A stretch of 64,000 nucleotides of DNA from Symbiodinium natans (Eukaryota; Sar; Dinophyceae; Suessiales; Symbiodiniaceae), in the NCBI GenBank assembly GCA_905221605.1, contig CAJNDS010000380.1:750001-814000 (forward strand), given 5' to 3'. The translations under genes were made by a program, and so were the position numbers. The notes beneath the pieces were generated by a model, which saw nothing but the letters and a program-made list of their open reading frames with translations, searched no databases and was not told the DNA's origin. Of this stretch, positions 45,345-55,180 are shown one piece after another. The stretch's first letter is position 1; every line of letters starts with the position of its first letter.

Positions 45345-46039
45345 GGGGTGAGGGGCGGTGGGGGTGTCTCTCTTTACGGAACAGGGGTTTAGGGGTTTAG
45401 GGGTTCAGGGGTTTAGGGGCTTAGAGGTTTGGGGTTTATGTAGGGTTTAGGGGCTTTGGGGGCTTTTGAGGAGTAGGGGTGTAGGGTTTGTAGTGCTTGG
45501 GGCTTTGATGGGCTCTTGTGAGGGGCGGCCGGGTTTGGGCTTAGGGGGCTGTTTGGGGGGCTACTGAGGCACATGGGGACTGTAGGGGGGAGATCTACAG
45601 GGTCAAGGGTTAGGTTAAGGGCCTCTTCTTGGTTCCCGCAGTATCCCTCAAGGTGAGGGTCTGGGGTTTTTTGGCGCGCGGCTTGCTTAAACCCTGAACC
45701 CTCTAGCTTCGACCCAAACCCGACCGCAAACAAAAGCACAAAACTTGGGCCCATGGACTGTAGGATGCGCGAGGACTCTTTCTGAGGGTGTCAAGGTAAG
45801 CGAGCTTTGAGGAAGCCTCTCGTGCTTCCTTGGGGCGGTTCATGGGTAGTTTTAGGTATAAGCATGGTAAGTCGAGTCATTTCGGGCTGCAGTTCCTGAA
45901 TTCGGGGCTGCAGCAGCCCCTGTCCTCGCTGTTCTGTGGATGATCGGAAAATCTTCATCCTGGAGCAGAACCAGAACCCTAAACCCTGCACTCTTTTTAT
46001 CGACTTTGCATGATTTCGGAGTCTTTTTGTTGTTTTCAA

Positions 46040-46290
46040 GAGACAGCCTACTGTGGGTGGACGAAATCTTGCACCGCTTTTGACCATGCATCTGGCCAAA
46101 ACCCCGCACCCCCTTTTTAACATTGGCTTCAGACAAGCTTCGGCGCTGACTTGTGCCAATGACCTAAATCTTGCATCACCTGGAGAGCAACACCTGGCAA
46201 TGTTAAAAAGGCGGTGCTTGGTTCTGCGCTTTTAGCGCCAAAGGTGTTGCTTGAAAAGGTGGTGCAAGATTTCGTCCATCCACCGCCTTA
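46040..46290. mobile_element. Nested palindromic element
   Basis: Outer arms: 46056-46076 (gtggacgaaatcttgcacc) pairs with 46260-46281 (ggtgcaagatttcgtccat). Inner arms: about 46105-46125 (gcaccccctttttaacattg) pairs with 46197-46216 (caatgttaaaaaggcggtgc). The arms recur in the same order, giving a two-tier hairpin of about 230 bp. There is no coding capacity. Confidence 0.65.
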
Positions 46291-46519
46291 GGTATCTTGA
46301 TGTAGACTTGCACCTGCAGGAAATACAACAAGAAATGTGATGGCATTGAAGTGTTAGAGTGGCGCTTAGAGAAGTCTTAGTCTTGTGCTCTGGCGCACAA
46401 ATTACGCCGAACAAAGATAGGACCGAAAGTCCCGAAAACCTAAACCCCTTCAACCCCAAATCCATGTCTGCCACGGCTTTCAACCCCAAATCCATGTCTG
46501 CCACGGCATGTGGCTGAGG

Positions 46520-46620
46520 TCTTAATCAACGCCGCCGCAAAGGCGAAAGACCTGGGGCTACCAGGGGGCCGCTTCCCGTCGGAGCCCCACCCCATCATTC
46601 CGGGTGCCTTCCTAAAGGGT
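46520..46620 (+). CDS. Exon of an unrecognised protein
   Basis: After a GAG acceptor, VLINAAAKAKDLGLPGGRFP continues with SEPHPIIPGAFLKG to a GTTTCG donor. Third positions are strongly G/C. It lies just after a 33-bp tandem duplication. No family recognised. Confidence 0.45.
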
Positions 46621-46951
46621 TTCGCGAGGGAGGGGGGGGGAAGGGGGACCTCAGCCTGAACCCAGAAACCCTGAACCCCAGTCCCTAAACGCCACGTTGC
46701 ACGTCTTCAGCCCGCACCCCCCTCTCCCTCGGGGCCCCCCCTCCCCAGAGAAAGCCGAGGCCTAAGCCTCAAGCCCTCAACCTGAAAGCCCTTTCGAATC
46801 TGAGGTTTGGTTTGGGTTCCGGTACCCAGAATCAACAAACGCTATATAGTCGCTAGCGAGTGGAAGGATTGAGCGATTCAGGGGTTTAGGGCTCAGGGGT
46901 TGACTCTTACACCCTAGACCCTTGCCGAGCCCTCAAACAACATGGTTTCCT

Positions 46952-47179
46952 GGGGCCGTGTCGTGCTGCTGATGATGCACACCTTCCTAAGTCCCTAAAC
47001 CCTAAACCCTAAACCCTAAACCCTAAACCCTAAACCCTAAACCCTAAACCCCTTCCTAAGTCCCAGATCCTGAAGCTCCGAAGCCTAAGTCCCGAATCCC
47101 AGAAAACTGGACACCAGAAGGTTGCAACAATGGATCGCGCCTGCCTCAGCTGCAATCGAGCTTTCTGGATTTGTTTCGA
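46952..47179 (+). CDS. Possible first exons of a gene with a hydrophobic N-terminus
   Basis: ATG at 46952 opens MVSWGRVVLLMMHTFLS, resembling a signal sequence, and runs to a telomere-like array (46993-47050). A second exon-like segment at about 47120-47178 reads LQQWIAPASAAIELSGFVS. The relation to the terminal membrane exon at 48665 is possible but unproven. Confidence 0.3.
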
Positions 47180-47585
47180 GTTTAGGGTTTAGGGTTTAGG
47201 GCATTTAGGGTTTGGGGGTTCAGGGTTTAGGGTTAATGCATCACGGGGGGTCGTAAATCCCCTGTTTTCAAACACTTTGCTGCTCTCGAGGCCTTTGAGA
47301 TCTTGCGAACCCAACGCCCTAAACTGGAAACCCTAAATCCTAAACCCTAAGCTTAAAACCATGAACTTGAAACCCTAAAACCCCAGACCCTACGCAGCTC
47401 TAGCCATGAAGCCCCCAAGCACCCTAGACTTTTGAAGCCCTGCAGCCCTCAGCACGAAACACCAGACCCTAGGTTGATGCTAGAAAAAGATACCACACTG
47501 TATTGATTGTAGAGCTGTAGAACATAGGCTCCTGCGCATTAATGTTTCAACCGTAGCCCAGAAAGAAGCACCACCTTCACACTTT

Positions 47586-47900
47586 CACACATACACACAT
47601 TGACACATTGACACGTTCACACATTCACACATTCACACACATTCACACACATTCACACACATTCACACACATTCACACACATTCACACACATTCACACAC
47701 ATTCACACACATTCACACACATTCACACACATTCACACACATTCACACATTCACCCCTTCACACATTCAAGCATTCACGCATTCACACACTCACACACTC
47801 GATCGCACACTCACACACTCCCACTCCCACACACTCACACTCTCTCACACACACACACACACACTCTCTCTCTCTCTCACACACACACACATTCAGGACC
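47586..47900. repeat. CACATTCACA decamer array and CA/CT-rich low-complexity tract
   Basis: Head-to-tail 10-mers (acattcacac) from about 47620 to 47745 grade into (CA)n and (CT)n. A Thr/His-rich open frame across it is an artefact of the repeat. Confidence 0.9.
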
Positions 47901-48178
47901 GGCGTTTAGGGGGCGAAATCCGCACCACGGGAGATGCCCAAAGCCAGTGACGCTTGGCTGCATATTCATCTCAGCAGGGGGTTTTTGGGTGGGTGGGTTT
48001 TGTTTGGGCTGCCGTTTGCGGATGGGACACGTGATGGTTCGCTCTGAGCCGTTTGCTGGCTCGCAGGGCATGTCCTGTGAGATTGCAGCGTTAAGAGTGG
48101 AGTGGCGCTGATCGCGCAGGCCACTCCTACACACGTGCCAGAGCTGCCGAGCTGCCCACCCAAAGTCCTGTGCGGTGC

Positions 48179-48553
48179 TCACGATGACTGCACGTTGATG
48201 ACGGCTTGCCGTCCCATCTCTTCCGTCACATCGATGCGATACAACTGGAGGAACATGCCCCCGCAGTGCACTGGCATCATCACTGCTCCAAGGACCACGT
48301 CGGGCGACTTCAGCAGTCCAGCCAAAGTGGCAGGATCTCCAGCAGCTTGGTGTGCGAACTTTGCCAAGGATCTGTGACGGTGAGATCCTTCGAAGCGATC
48401 GAACCTGAAAACGAGCGTGTTCACGAAGCGGTTCAGTGATGCTGGCAAGCCGCACGAGCAGCATCGCCAGCAAGTGAACCGGGTTTTTGGAACCACGCTG
48501 CCTCCACGCAACTCAACTGACTCTTTTGGTCTTGAGTATACTTTCGAAGGCAT
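48179..48553 (-). CDS. Minus-strand single-exon ORF, unrecognised (124 aa)
   Basis: From an ATG at 48553 the reverse strand reads MPSKVYSRPKESVELRGGSV, then a Cys-rich FTCWRCCSCG segment, FVNTLVFRFDRFEGSHRHRS, LLKSPDVVLGAVMMPVHCGG, and stops at 48179. Codon use is moderately biased and no introns are needed. If real, it is the only gene on this strand, opposite to all others. Overlapping open frames on both strands weaken the case. No family recognised. Confidence 0.35.
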   Translation of the reverse strand: MPSKVYSRPKESVELRGGSVVPKTRFTCWRCCSCGLPASLNRFVNTLVFRFDRFEGSHRHRSLAKFAHQAAGDPATLAGLLKSPDVVLGAVMMPVHCGGMFLQLYRIDVTEEMGRQAVINVQSS

Positions 48554-48664
48554 GTTTTCAGCTGCATTTGCCTTGGCAGACTTGGGTCGAGGATCAAGTA
48601 TGCAAGCTTTGAAGGGCTGTCAGGTCTCACGCCTTTGCTTCGGGTTTGGAGGTTTCGGGTTCAG

Positions 48665-48804
48665 ATCTCCACGCTGAACTACTCTTTTCTACCCCAACTT
48701 GCTTTTCTGGGGGCCGTAAGTGGGGTCGTAGCCACAGCTGCAGTTGCACGGAGGTTTGGATGCACCCTGAAGCTCCAAATGCCTCGCAGTTGAGGGCGCC
48801 CAAG
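48665..48804 (+). CDS. Terminal exon of a membrane (transporter-like) protein
   Basis: After TTCAG, ISTLNYSFLPQLAFLGAVSG and VVATAAVARRF form one likely membrane helix, and the frame ends with CTLKLQMPRS and TGA. The pattern resembles the last helix of major-facilitator or folate-biopterin type transporters, but this is too little for a firm family call. Upstream exons were not identified. Confidence 0.4.
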
Positions 48805-49003
48805 TTGTTTCATGTGGCCGGCCTTCCTTATAAATACATCAGATTCCTAAGCAGGACCTTACACCCAATAGCCGTCAACGCTTAGCAACCCAACACCCTT
48901 TCAACCCGAACCCTTAGGCCCCCCCTTCCCCACTTCTCCATCTAAACCCAAAACCCTAATTAAACCCCAAACCCCCAATCCCAAACCCTCCGCCTCACCA
49001 CAA

Positions 49004-49406
49004 ATGTGTCGACGAATCCAAGGCGAAGTTGCACTCATCGGCCCGGCCCGGGGCCCTGGGGGTTGGTCGGTTTGGGGTTTAGGTTTAGGGGTTCGGGTCA
49101 GGGCAGGTCTGCAGTGATGGCTTTTTGTCAACCAGAATCTCAGGGAGCCAAAGAAGGGTGGGTGGGTGCTTATTCGGGCCCATTGTTCAGTCAGTACTTG
49201 CGGAATAGAGCCCCTTCTTGCAGCTTCTGGTTCCCTATGACAGAAGGAAGAGCCCGTCTCGGACACCGACGAGGCACATTTTGCGTTTGGGGAGTTTGCC
49301 GTTCTCGACCGATACCGACATAATTAGGGAACCTATGCGGGCTTCGGGTAGACGTCCTCGCGGTGTTCCGTGCTGCTGTGCGTTGTTCCTATTTGCTTTC
49401 GGGTGA
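49004..49406 (+). CDS. Three-exon small protein, unrecognised, with hydrophobic C-terminus
   Basis: 49004-49060 (ATG, MCRRIQGEVALIGPARGP), 49107 to about 49156 (VCSDGFLSTRISGSQRR) and 49224-49406 (LLVPYDRRKSPSRTPTRHIL, then a CCCALFLFAFG tail and TGA). The donors gggggtt and gtggg and the acceptors GCAG are plausible. The Arg/Ser-rich middle and short hydrophobic tail give no recognisable family. Confidence 0.35.
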
Positions 49407-49512
49407 CGGCGGGCTTTGGGTTCGGCGACTAAAGGAGGGACCCTTGGAGGCACAATGATGGAGACTGTATGAGGCAGATACGTATATTCTGCGTAGATCA
49501 TATATACATATG

Positions 49513-49543
<31 letters not shown>

Positions 49544-49584
49544 AACATTTTTTTAGAGTCAAAAAGGTCATCTAGCATCGTGGG

Positions 49585-49983
49585 ATGAAGGACGCCTTCG
49601 AGTCTCCTCTTTTAGTGGCGCACGTCGGCTATTCAGCCGCGTTCTCGCTGCCAGGCTACTTCCTTCTTCCAGGGCCTGAGCGACGACAGCTTCTCTCAGG
49701 AGTTTCTGGGTTAAGGGTTTAAGCTTTAGGGTACAAAGGGACAGCACTCACACCACATTCCTCTTGCCCAGCTCCATCAGCCAGCTAAATCTTTCCCCTC
49801 AAGTAAGCCCCCCCCCCACCCCCCAAAACCACCCAAAGCCCCCCCTAAACCTAAACCCGGACACGCGGGTCTGGCAACCCAGAATGGAAAGTCCCGTTTC
49901 CAGGAGGAGGAGCAGCTGCCAGCCCCTCAAGATCACGATGCTTGCAAATCGAAACAGATGAATGTTGCTTGCAGAGCCCCCCA
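49585..49983 (+). CDS. Exon cluster with ATG start, unrecognised
   Basis: 49585 to about 49699 (MKDAFESPLLVAHVGYSAAF, then SLPGYFLLPGPERRQLLS), about 49772-49802 (SISQLNLSPQ, followed by GTAAGC) and about 49869-49983 (GLATQNGKSRFQEEEQLPAP). Codon bias supports coding. No family recognised. Confidence 0.35.
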
Positions 49984-50239
49984 AAAAACTTCAGGAATAG
50001 GCCTGAAGCTGTGTAGGGATACTTATTCTTAAGTAAGGCATACTCCGATATGCCTCACATAAAGGGCATCGGGCCCTGGACCCTGTCATCAAGGGACTAA
50101 CGGAGGGACCCTTGTAAGGGACCTTAGGGACCTTTGGGGTTCAATTTAGGGGCGACTTAGGTACAGGGACGATTTTCAGGTATATAGGGGAATAAGATTA
50201 TAAGGGTCCCGTCTAGGGCATCCCTCCTCGGACCCCTTA

Positions 50240-50808
50240 ATGTTCGCTCCGAGGCGCGACTCCATCTTCGACTTCCTGGCGAGATGGAAGAAGACGGACC
50301 TAGCCCAGGTTTCCGACCTCAGCCCGCCCCTCATGTCGGGGGTTTTCCGAAGTTAGGGGTACCCGAGACCCGAAACCCTAAACCCTAAACCCTAAAACCT
50401 AAACCCTAAACCCTGAACCCTGAACCCTAAACCCTGAACCCTGATTATAAGGGAGTCCTATTATTTTGGAGGTCTATACTAAGGGTCCCTCATTTTCTAA
50501 ATTTCTATTTGGGTGATTGTGGGCATATCGTGACGGCCTAGGAGCGAAACCCTCAGCCCCAAACACTGAGCCCTAAGCCCCTGGAAGTCCCTAATATAGG
50601 GGTCGGGATAATTACTACTAGTAATGCCTTATGGTCCCGATATAAATATGTAGTATTGACCCCCCGAAAACCCTACGCTAAAAAATAGGCCCATATCATA
50701 CCCCTGAACCATGAACCATTATTCTTCTTTTCGGTGCTGAGGCGCCGATGTGCGGGTGCAAGCATGCACTCGGGCTCTGCTGCCCTCAGCAGCCCGCAGC
50801 TCAAAGAA
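50240..50808 (+). CDS. Two exon-like segments, unrecognised
   Basis: 50240-50338 begins with ATG and reads MFAPRRDSIFDFLARWKKTD, then LAQVSDLSPPLMS, with strong codon bias, up to a family C element. About 50735-50808 (ASMHSGSAALSSPQLKER) may follow. The first has an amphipathic helix (FDFLARWKK). No family recognised. Confidence 0.4.
50336..50525. mobile_element. Family C hairpin interrupted by telomere-like repeats
   Basis: The left arm gggggttttccgaagttagg and the right half (attttggaggtctatact, then ctaaatttctatttggg) match other family C copies. Between them, 50367-50445 is a CCCTAAA/CCCTGAA block absent from the other copies. Confidence 0.55.
50582..50707. mobile_element. Family D element copy
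   Basis: It contains gggataattactactagtaa and later gaaaaccctacgctaaaaaa with aggcccatat. The same order occurs at 38590-38700, 39466-39540 and 63275-63385. Confidence 0.5.
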
Positions 50809-51802
50809 AGGGTTTGGGGTTTGGGGTTTGGGGTTTGGGGGTTTGGGGTTTGGGGTGAAGGGGGAGTGTGGGGGGTTCGGGATTTGGGGCTTCTGAGGGG
50901 CTCACTTTAAGGTCTCAAGAAGGGGTTGAAGTTTTAGGTTTTTAGGTTTTTAGGTTTTTTTGGGTGGCCGACCTGATGTTTAAAGTTGGCGTTGGGGCTT
51001 TATAGGTGTTAGATGTTAAGGGTTTTTAGGGGGTTCAGGGCTTAACTCGACTTTTGCTCTGAAATCTACTCTATGGCTAATTAAACAGTGCTGCCCGTGA
51101 ACAGTTTTCGGGATAGCTGAGAGGTAAACCTAGCAAGGTTTGGGTTTCGAGCTGGCTGGTGGATGAAGCAGGTTTCAGGGATGCTAGGAGAGACCCCTGA
51201 AAGCGAACCTTAATCCCATGACCTTACAAGCCTGACATTACTCCAATAGAGACCTTCTACTGTTCCTGTAAACCGTATAGTGGCCCCAAAAGGGCCCTAG
51301 CTAACCCATAGGGTCCTCTCCAACGCGAGAACGCGCGACGCGCATCACGTGCTGGTGACTGAGGCATAGGTCGGTCTACTAGGGTTTAGGGTTTAGGGTT
51401 TAGGGTGTATCTGAATGGGATGCTTGGGGTCCACAGTGACACATATATAGATCAGATGTTTGGGGCTTAGGGTTTGAACCCTAAAGCCTAAACTTAAAAC
51501 CCCCCTCAGAGCGCTTCTGGGCGGAAGCTCCCGAGACCTTCTAGCCCAAGGCTACAGGGGCCTAGGGTTTCATAAATCTCTAAACCCAAAACACTTAAAC
51601 CCTACACCCCAGGCCCTAAGCCCCAAATCCCTAACCCCTAAACCCTAAACGCTAAGCCCTAAACCCCTAAACCCCAAGCGCCAAGCCCCAAGCCCTAAGC
51701 CCCAAACCCCGAAGCCCTAAGCCCGTTAGGACCCATATAAACCCTAAGCCCTAAACCGCATAGGACCTATAAGAACCCTAAGCCCTAGACCGCTGGCAGC
51801 AA

Positions 51803-52281
51803 GAGAGTGTTCCGAGGTGCCCTTAGACCAGTGGATGGAACGTCGGATCGGTGGAGAGATTGAGATTCACCAGGATCCCTGCAATGAAGGGGGGTTCTAT
51901 GGTGTCGGGTTCAGGGTTCAGGGTTTAGGGTTTAGGGTTTAGGGTTAGGGTTTAGGGTTTAGGGCTTAAGGGCTTAGAAGCAAATCTGCCCTTTCTGAGC
52001 CGCAGAGTGGTTCACATGTTCGCAAAAAGCCCTCCGATCCAGTGGAGGGGCTTAGGGCTTCAGGGTGCAGACTGCCTTGGAATCCTGAAGTCTCAACCCC
52101 AAACGAGGGCTTCCGAAATTAGGGGTATCTTAAGGGGGCCCTTATTTTAAGGGGGATCCTACTATTTTGGGGATCTAACTTGGGGGTCCCTATGGTCGCA
52201 AATCCCCCCCAAGTGATTCAGCTCTAGATCCCAGATGGAACCAGCTTCCGAGACGTGGCTCGCAGCTGGAAGTTGACCTAA
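51803..52281 (+). CDS. Exons containing WMERRIGGEIEI, paralogous to 62211
   Basis: 51803-51889 reads ECSEVPLDQWMERRIGGEIE and then IHQDPCNEG. About 52002-52046 (EPQSGSHVRKKPSDPVE) and the terminal 52228-52281 (IPDGTSFRDVARSWKLT then TAA) follow. The first exon is clearly related to the exon at 62211 (EWLEARIGGEIEV), at protein and DNA level. I do not know the family. The TTTAGGG array 51915-51965 fills the first intron. Confidence 0.45.
52108..52212. mobile_element. Hairpin element, family C copy
   Basis: Left gggcttccgaaattaggggt, interior gatcctactattttgggg, right ggtcgcaaatcccccc. It precedes the terminal exon at 52228 by sixteen bases. Confidence 0.6.
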
Positions 52282-52458
52282 ATGACGTTGTGCCCTGACC
52301 CGTAGTGAATACACAGCAAGCGCGACCCTGAACCATAGGTCCCCAAAGCCCAAAAGCCCCTACAGCCCAACAGTCGTAACACCCTAAATCCTAAATACTC
52401 GCCAAAGCCCTAAGCCCTAAACCCGAAACAGCATCCCAAGCCCTAGACCCTAAACACC

Positions 52459-52770
52459 AACACCCGAACCCTAAACCCTAAACCCTAAACCCTAAACCCC
52501 AAACCCCAAACCCTAAACCCTAAACCCTAAACCCTTAACCCCAAACCCCAAAACCCTAAAGCCTCTAGAAGCCCTCGGCTGTGCCAGGACCGCGGCTACA
52601 GCGTCATCGTCGTCACGCCCGAGGCTGGCTGCCACGCTCGTGCTCTAGCATTTCGGGGATTTCGGGCTGTCTGGGTTTTAGGGTTTAGGGTTTAGGGTTT
52701 GGGGTTTAGGGTTTAGGGTTTAGGGTTTATAATTTAGGGTTTAGGGTTTAGGGTTTAGGGTTTAGGGTGT
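52459..52770. repeat. Opposed telomere-like arrays flanking an exon
   Basis: CCCTAAA units (52459-52560) and TTTAGGG units (52676-52770) lie on either side of the exon-like segment 52574-52647. Confidence 0.9.
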
Positions 52771-53503
52771 TTTGTTTCAGCGAAAGCCCTCAAGCCTAAG
52801 CCCTAAACCCGAAAATCTTATCTGATCTTTTCGGGGGTCTTGACGCCATCAGTTTTTCCAACTCCCGTCCCCAAACTTCTCGAGAATCAGCACCATCTGT
52901 ACTTGCAGGTTCATGGCTCGTTAGAAGTAGGGTTCTAAGTCTGGTAGCCATATTTGGGGTACTTAGAAGAAGGGTTATAAGTCTGGTAGCCATATTTAGG
53001 GTACTTACACAACCCTACTTCTAGATAACCATGAACTTGCAAATAGGATTTAGGATTTTTGCTGCAGAGGCCCCGCCGTCTTGCCGAAAGGCAAGCGTCT
53101 AGCGGATGCTGAGCGGCTTACTGTTGCAGTTCCAGGGGGCCCTAGAGCTGTACCTCCAAACGTTTATGTAGTTTAGATGCCCCCTGTACCGTAAACTCCA
53201 AACTCTAAACACTAAACCCTGCTCCTTAAAGCATCCCTTCTAAGCTGTGAAGCTTGGTCTCCAAGTCTCCCTCCAGTGCAGAGACCTGGCCAGGCTCGCA
53301 AGATAGTGCCGTCCTTACTGCTCACAAGTGTGCATTGCAGTGGCGGATGTCTCTTTGCCTTCAGGCTCCAGGGTGAGTCTAGGTTCTGGGGCTTAGGGTG
53401 CGTGAGCTTAGAGCATAGATTTCGGGGCTTTTGTGCTTAGGGACTTGTGCGTTGCAAGGTGGGCATCACAAGTTCGTCCCAACTTCGATGAACCGACTGA
53501 AGT
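52574..53503 (+). CDS. Three exon-like segments, unrecognised
   Basis: 52574-52647 (LCQDRGYSVIVVTPEAGCHA, a likely beta strand/loop), 53069-53147 (AVLPKGKRLADAERLTVAVP) and 53457-53503 (GGHHKFVPTSMNRLK then TGA). Third positions are strongly G/C. The order suggests the 3' half of one gene. No family recognised with confidence. Confidence 0.4.
52901..53048. mobile_element. Family B-like element, diverged copy
   Basis: ACTTGCAGGTTCATGG at the left pairs with CCATGAACTTGCAAAT at the right. The interior contains two tandem copies of about 45 bp (tacttagaagaagggttata and relatives). Confidence 0.55.
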
Positions 53504-53864
53504 GAAACAACCCGGAAACCTTCCCCTCCATTCTTAGCCTCCGAAACCTTCCCCTCCATTCTTAGCCGGCCTTTTGGAGTTGTTCCAAACTGGGGTACGT
53601 TTACTGGAGGCCTCTTGATAAACAGACCCCCCCCCCCCCCACTTTGGACCCGAACTAGAACCACCGTTAAGGGGTTTAAGAATCTCAAGATCCTTCCGCC
53701 ACCCCTTCGTGTGCGGGAAGCGGACCATCTCCGCAACACCCACATGCCCCCACACCCTAAATGCGCCCGACACCCCAAACCCCTGAGCACTCAACCCAAA
53801 ACCCAAAACCCAAAACCCTAAACCCAAAACCCTAAACCCTAAACCCTAAACCCTAAGCCACCAT

Positions 53865-54215
53865 GCCCAGGTCGCTGAGAAGTGCCAGGCCCAAAGCAAG
53901 ATACCGGCAGGAAACCTAAGGAGACTTCCTATTGGTCAAATCTTAGGGTTTAGGGTTTAGGAGCTGAAGGGGCAGTAACAATAGAAAATTTAGAGTATAG
54001 GTTTGGTTTTCGGTTTTAGGGCTCAGGGCTAGTGGAGCCAGGTAAAAGGCCATCCACGTGGTAGTGCATGATGCTCAGCGACACGTCGAAGTTGGTTCGT
54101 CGATGAGCTTGGGGTTGGACATCTGTGATAAGCAGTTGTTTTTGGTTGGCTTCGCTCTTGCTCATGCCTACGGAAGTGCACTCACGAAACAAGTCCTCGC
54201 ATCCCTAAGCGCTAA
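53865..54215 (+). CDS. Two exon-like segments, unrecognised
   Basis: 53876-53940 (VAEKCQAQSKIPAGNLRRLP) and about 54044-54215 (AIHVVVHDAQRHVEVGSSMS, then LDICDKQLFLVGFALAHAYG). The second includes a hydrophobic stretch. A TTTAGGG block lies between. No family recognised. Confidence 0.35.
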
Positions 54216-55180
54216 ACCCTCAACCGGAAACAGAATCGCTCACGTCCTGTATGTGAACACAAGGCTCCACCACTACCACCACCGCCTCCACCATTACAGC
54301 CACCCGGCCGAATGGGTGGTTGGGGATGTAGTATATGATTCTAATACAAGTAGTGTATTTGTTGGTTGTTATATTGTCACATTCTTCTATGATTAGCTCA
54401 TTTTCCGTTATTGCTTTCAATTACCATATTTCTGGCAGCATTATCATATTCTTGTTAATACATCATGAAAATACTACAATGTCCATACTATTGGGCTACC
54501 AGATGGTTGCATTATTCCATCATTAGATTTTTGGGATTCTCTCCGCATTATGTCATTCGTGGCACTATATTAGTGTATGTCGAGCATGTTAGTATATTCG
54601 TGTATTACTATGTTAGGATATTACTCTCCTATGTGTGTTTAGTTTCACTTGTTATATGTATCTAGTATTATATGATTATATTGCCATATGACGATGTTAC
54701 TGTATTTTATTCATATATTTTGCTTTCTCGATATTGTTATATTCTTATACGGTTATACTATCACACGGTTGTATTGAAAAACATGTTCATCACGAAAAAT
54801 ATGTTCATACTACAACATTATACTATCGTATTATGACAAGTTTTATCGTTATAGCTGTTTCATGTTAGAATGCTAGTTGGTTATGGTATGATGTTCTGTC
54901 AATACATTATAGCACCATGTCCCTATTTCATATGTTCAATATTACAACGTTGTACTATCATACTCTTCTAAGTAGGCTATTAAGGGCTTGTGTGACTGCA
55001 GGTTTCGTTATTGGCTTTTGTTCTGGCAATTTTACAGTATTGTAGAAGAATATTAAGCTGCATAATGCGAAAAACTATCAATATTATTAGATGTACCAAC
55101 ATTATTAGATGTTGGTTATAACTAGAAGTCTCTTTTACCATAGCCCCTTAATTTCCTGCTATCTATGAAGAGGCCCCACG
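54216..55180. other. AT-rich island with no telomere-like repeats
   Basis: Composition changes abruptly to A+T-rich from about 54330 to 55150. Degenerate words such as atattatactatcat and catgttcatca recur. Open frames here lack the G/C third-position bias seen elsewhere, so I call no gene. Confidence 0.6.

Noticed and set aside
47586-47900. Regular CACATTCACA array as a CRISPR-like or coding (Thr/His-rich) sequence
   Set aside because: Units are contiguous with no unique spacers and grade into CA and CT microsatellite. The open frame follows from a period that keeps all frames open.
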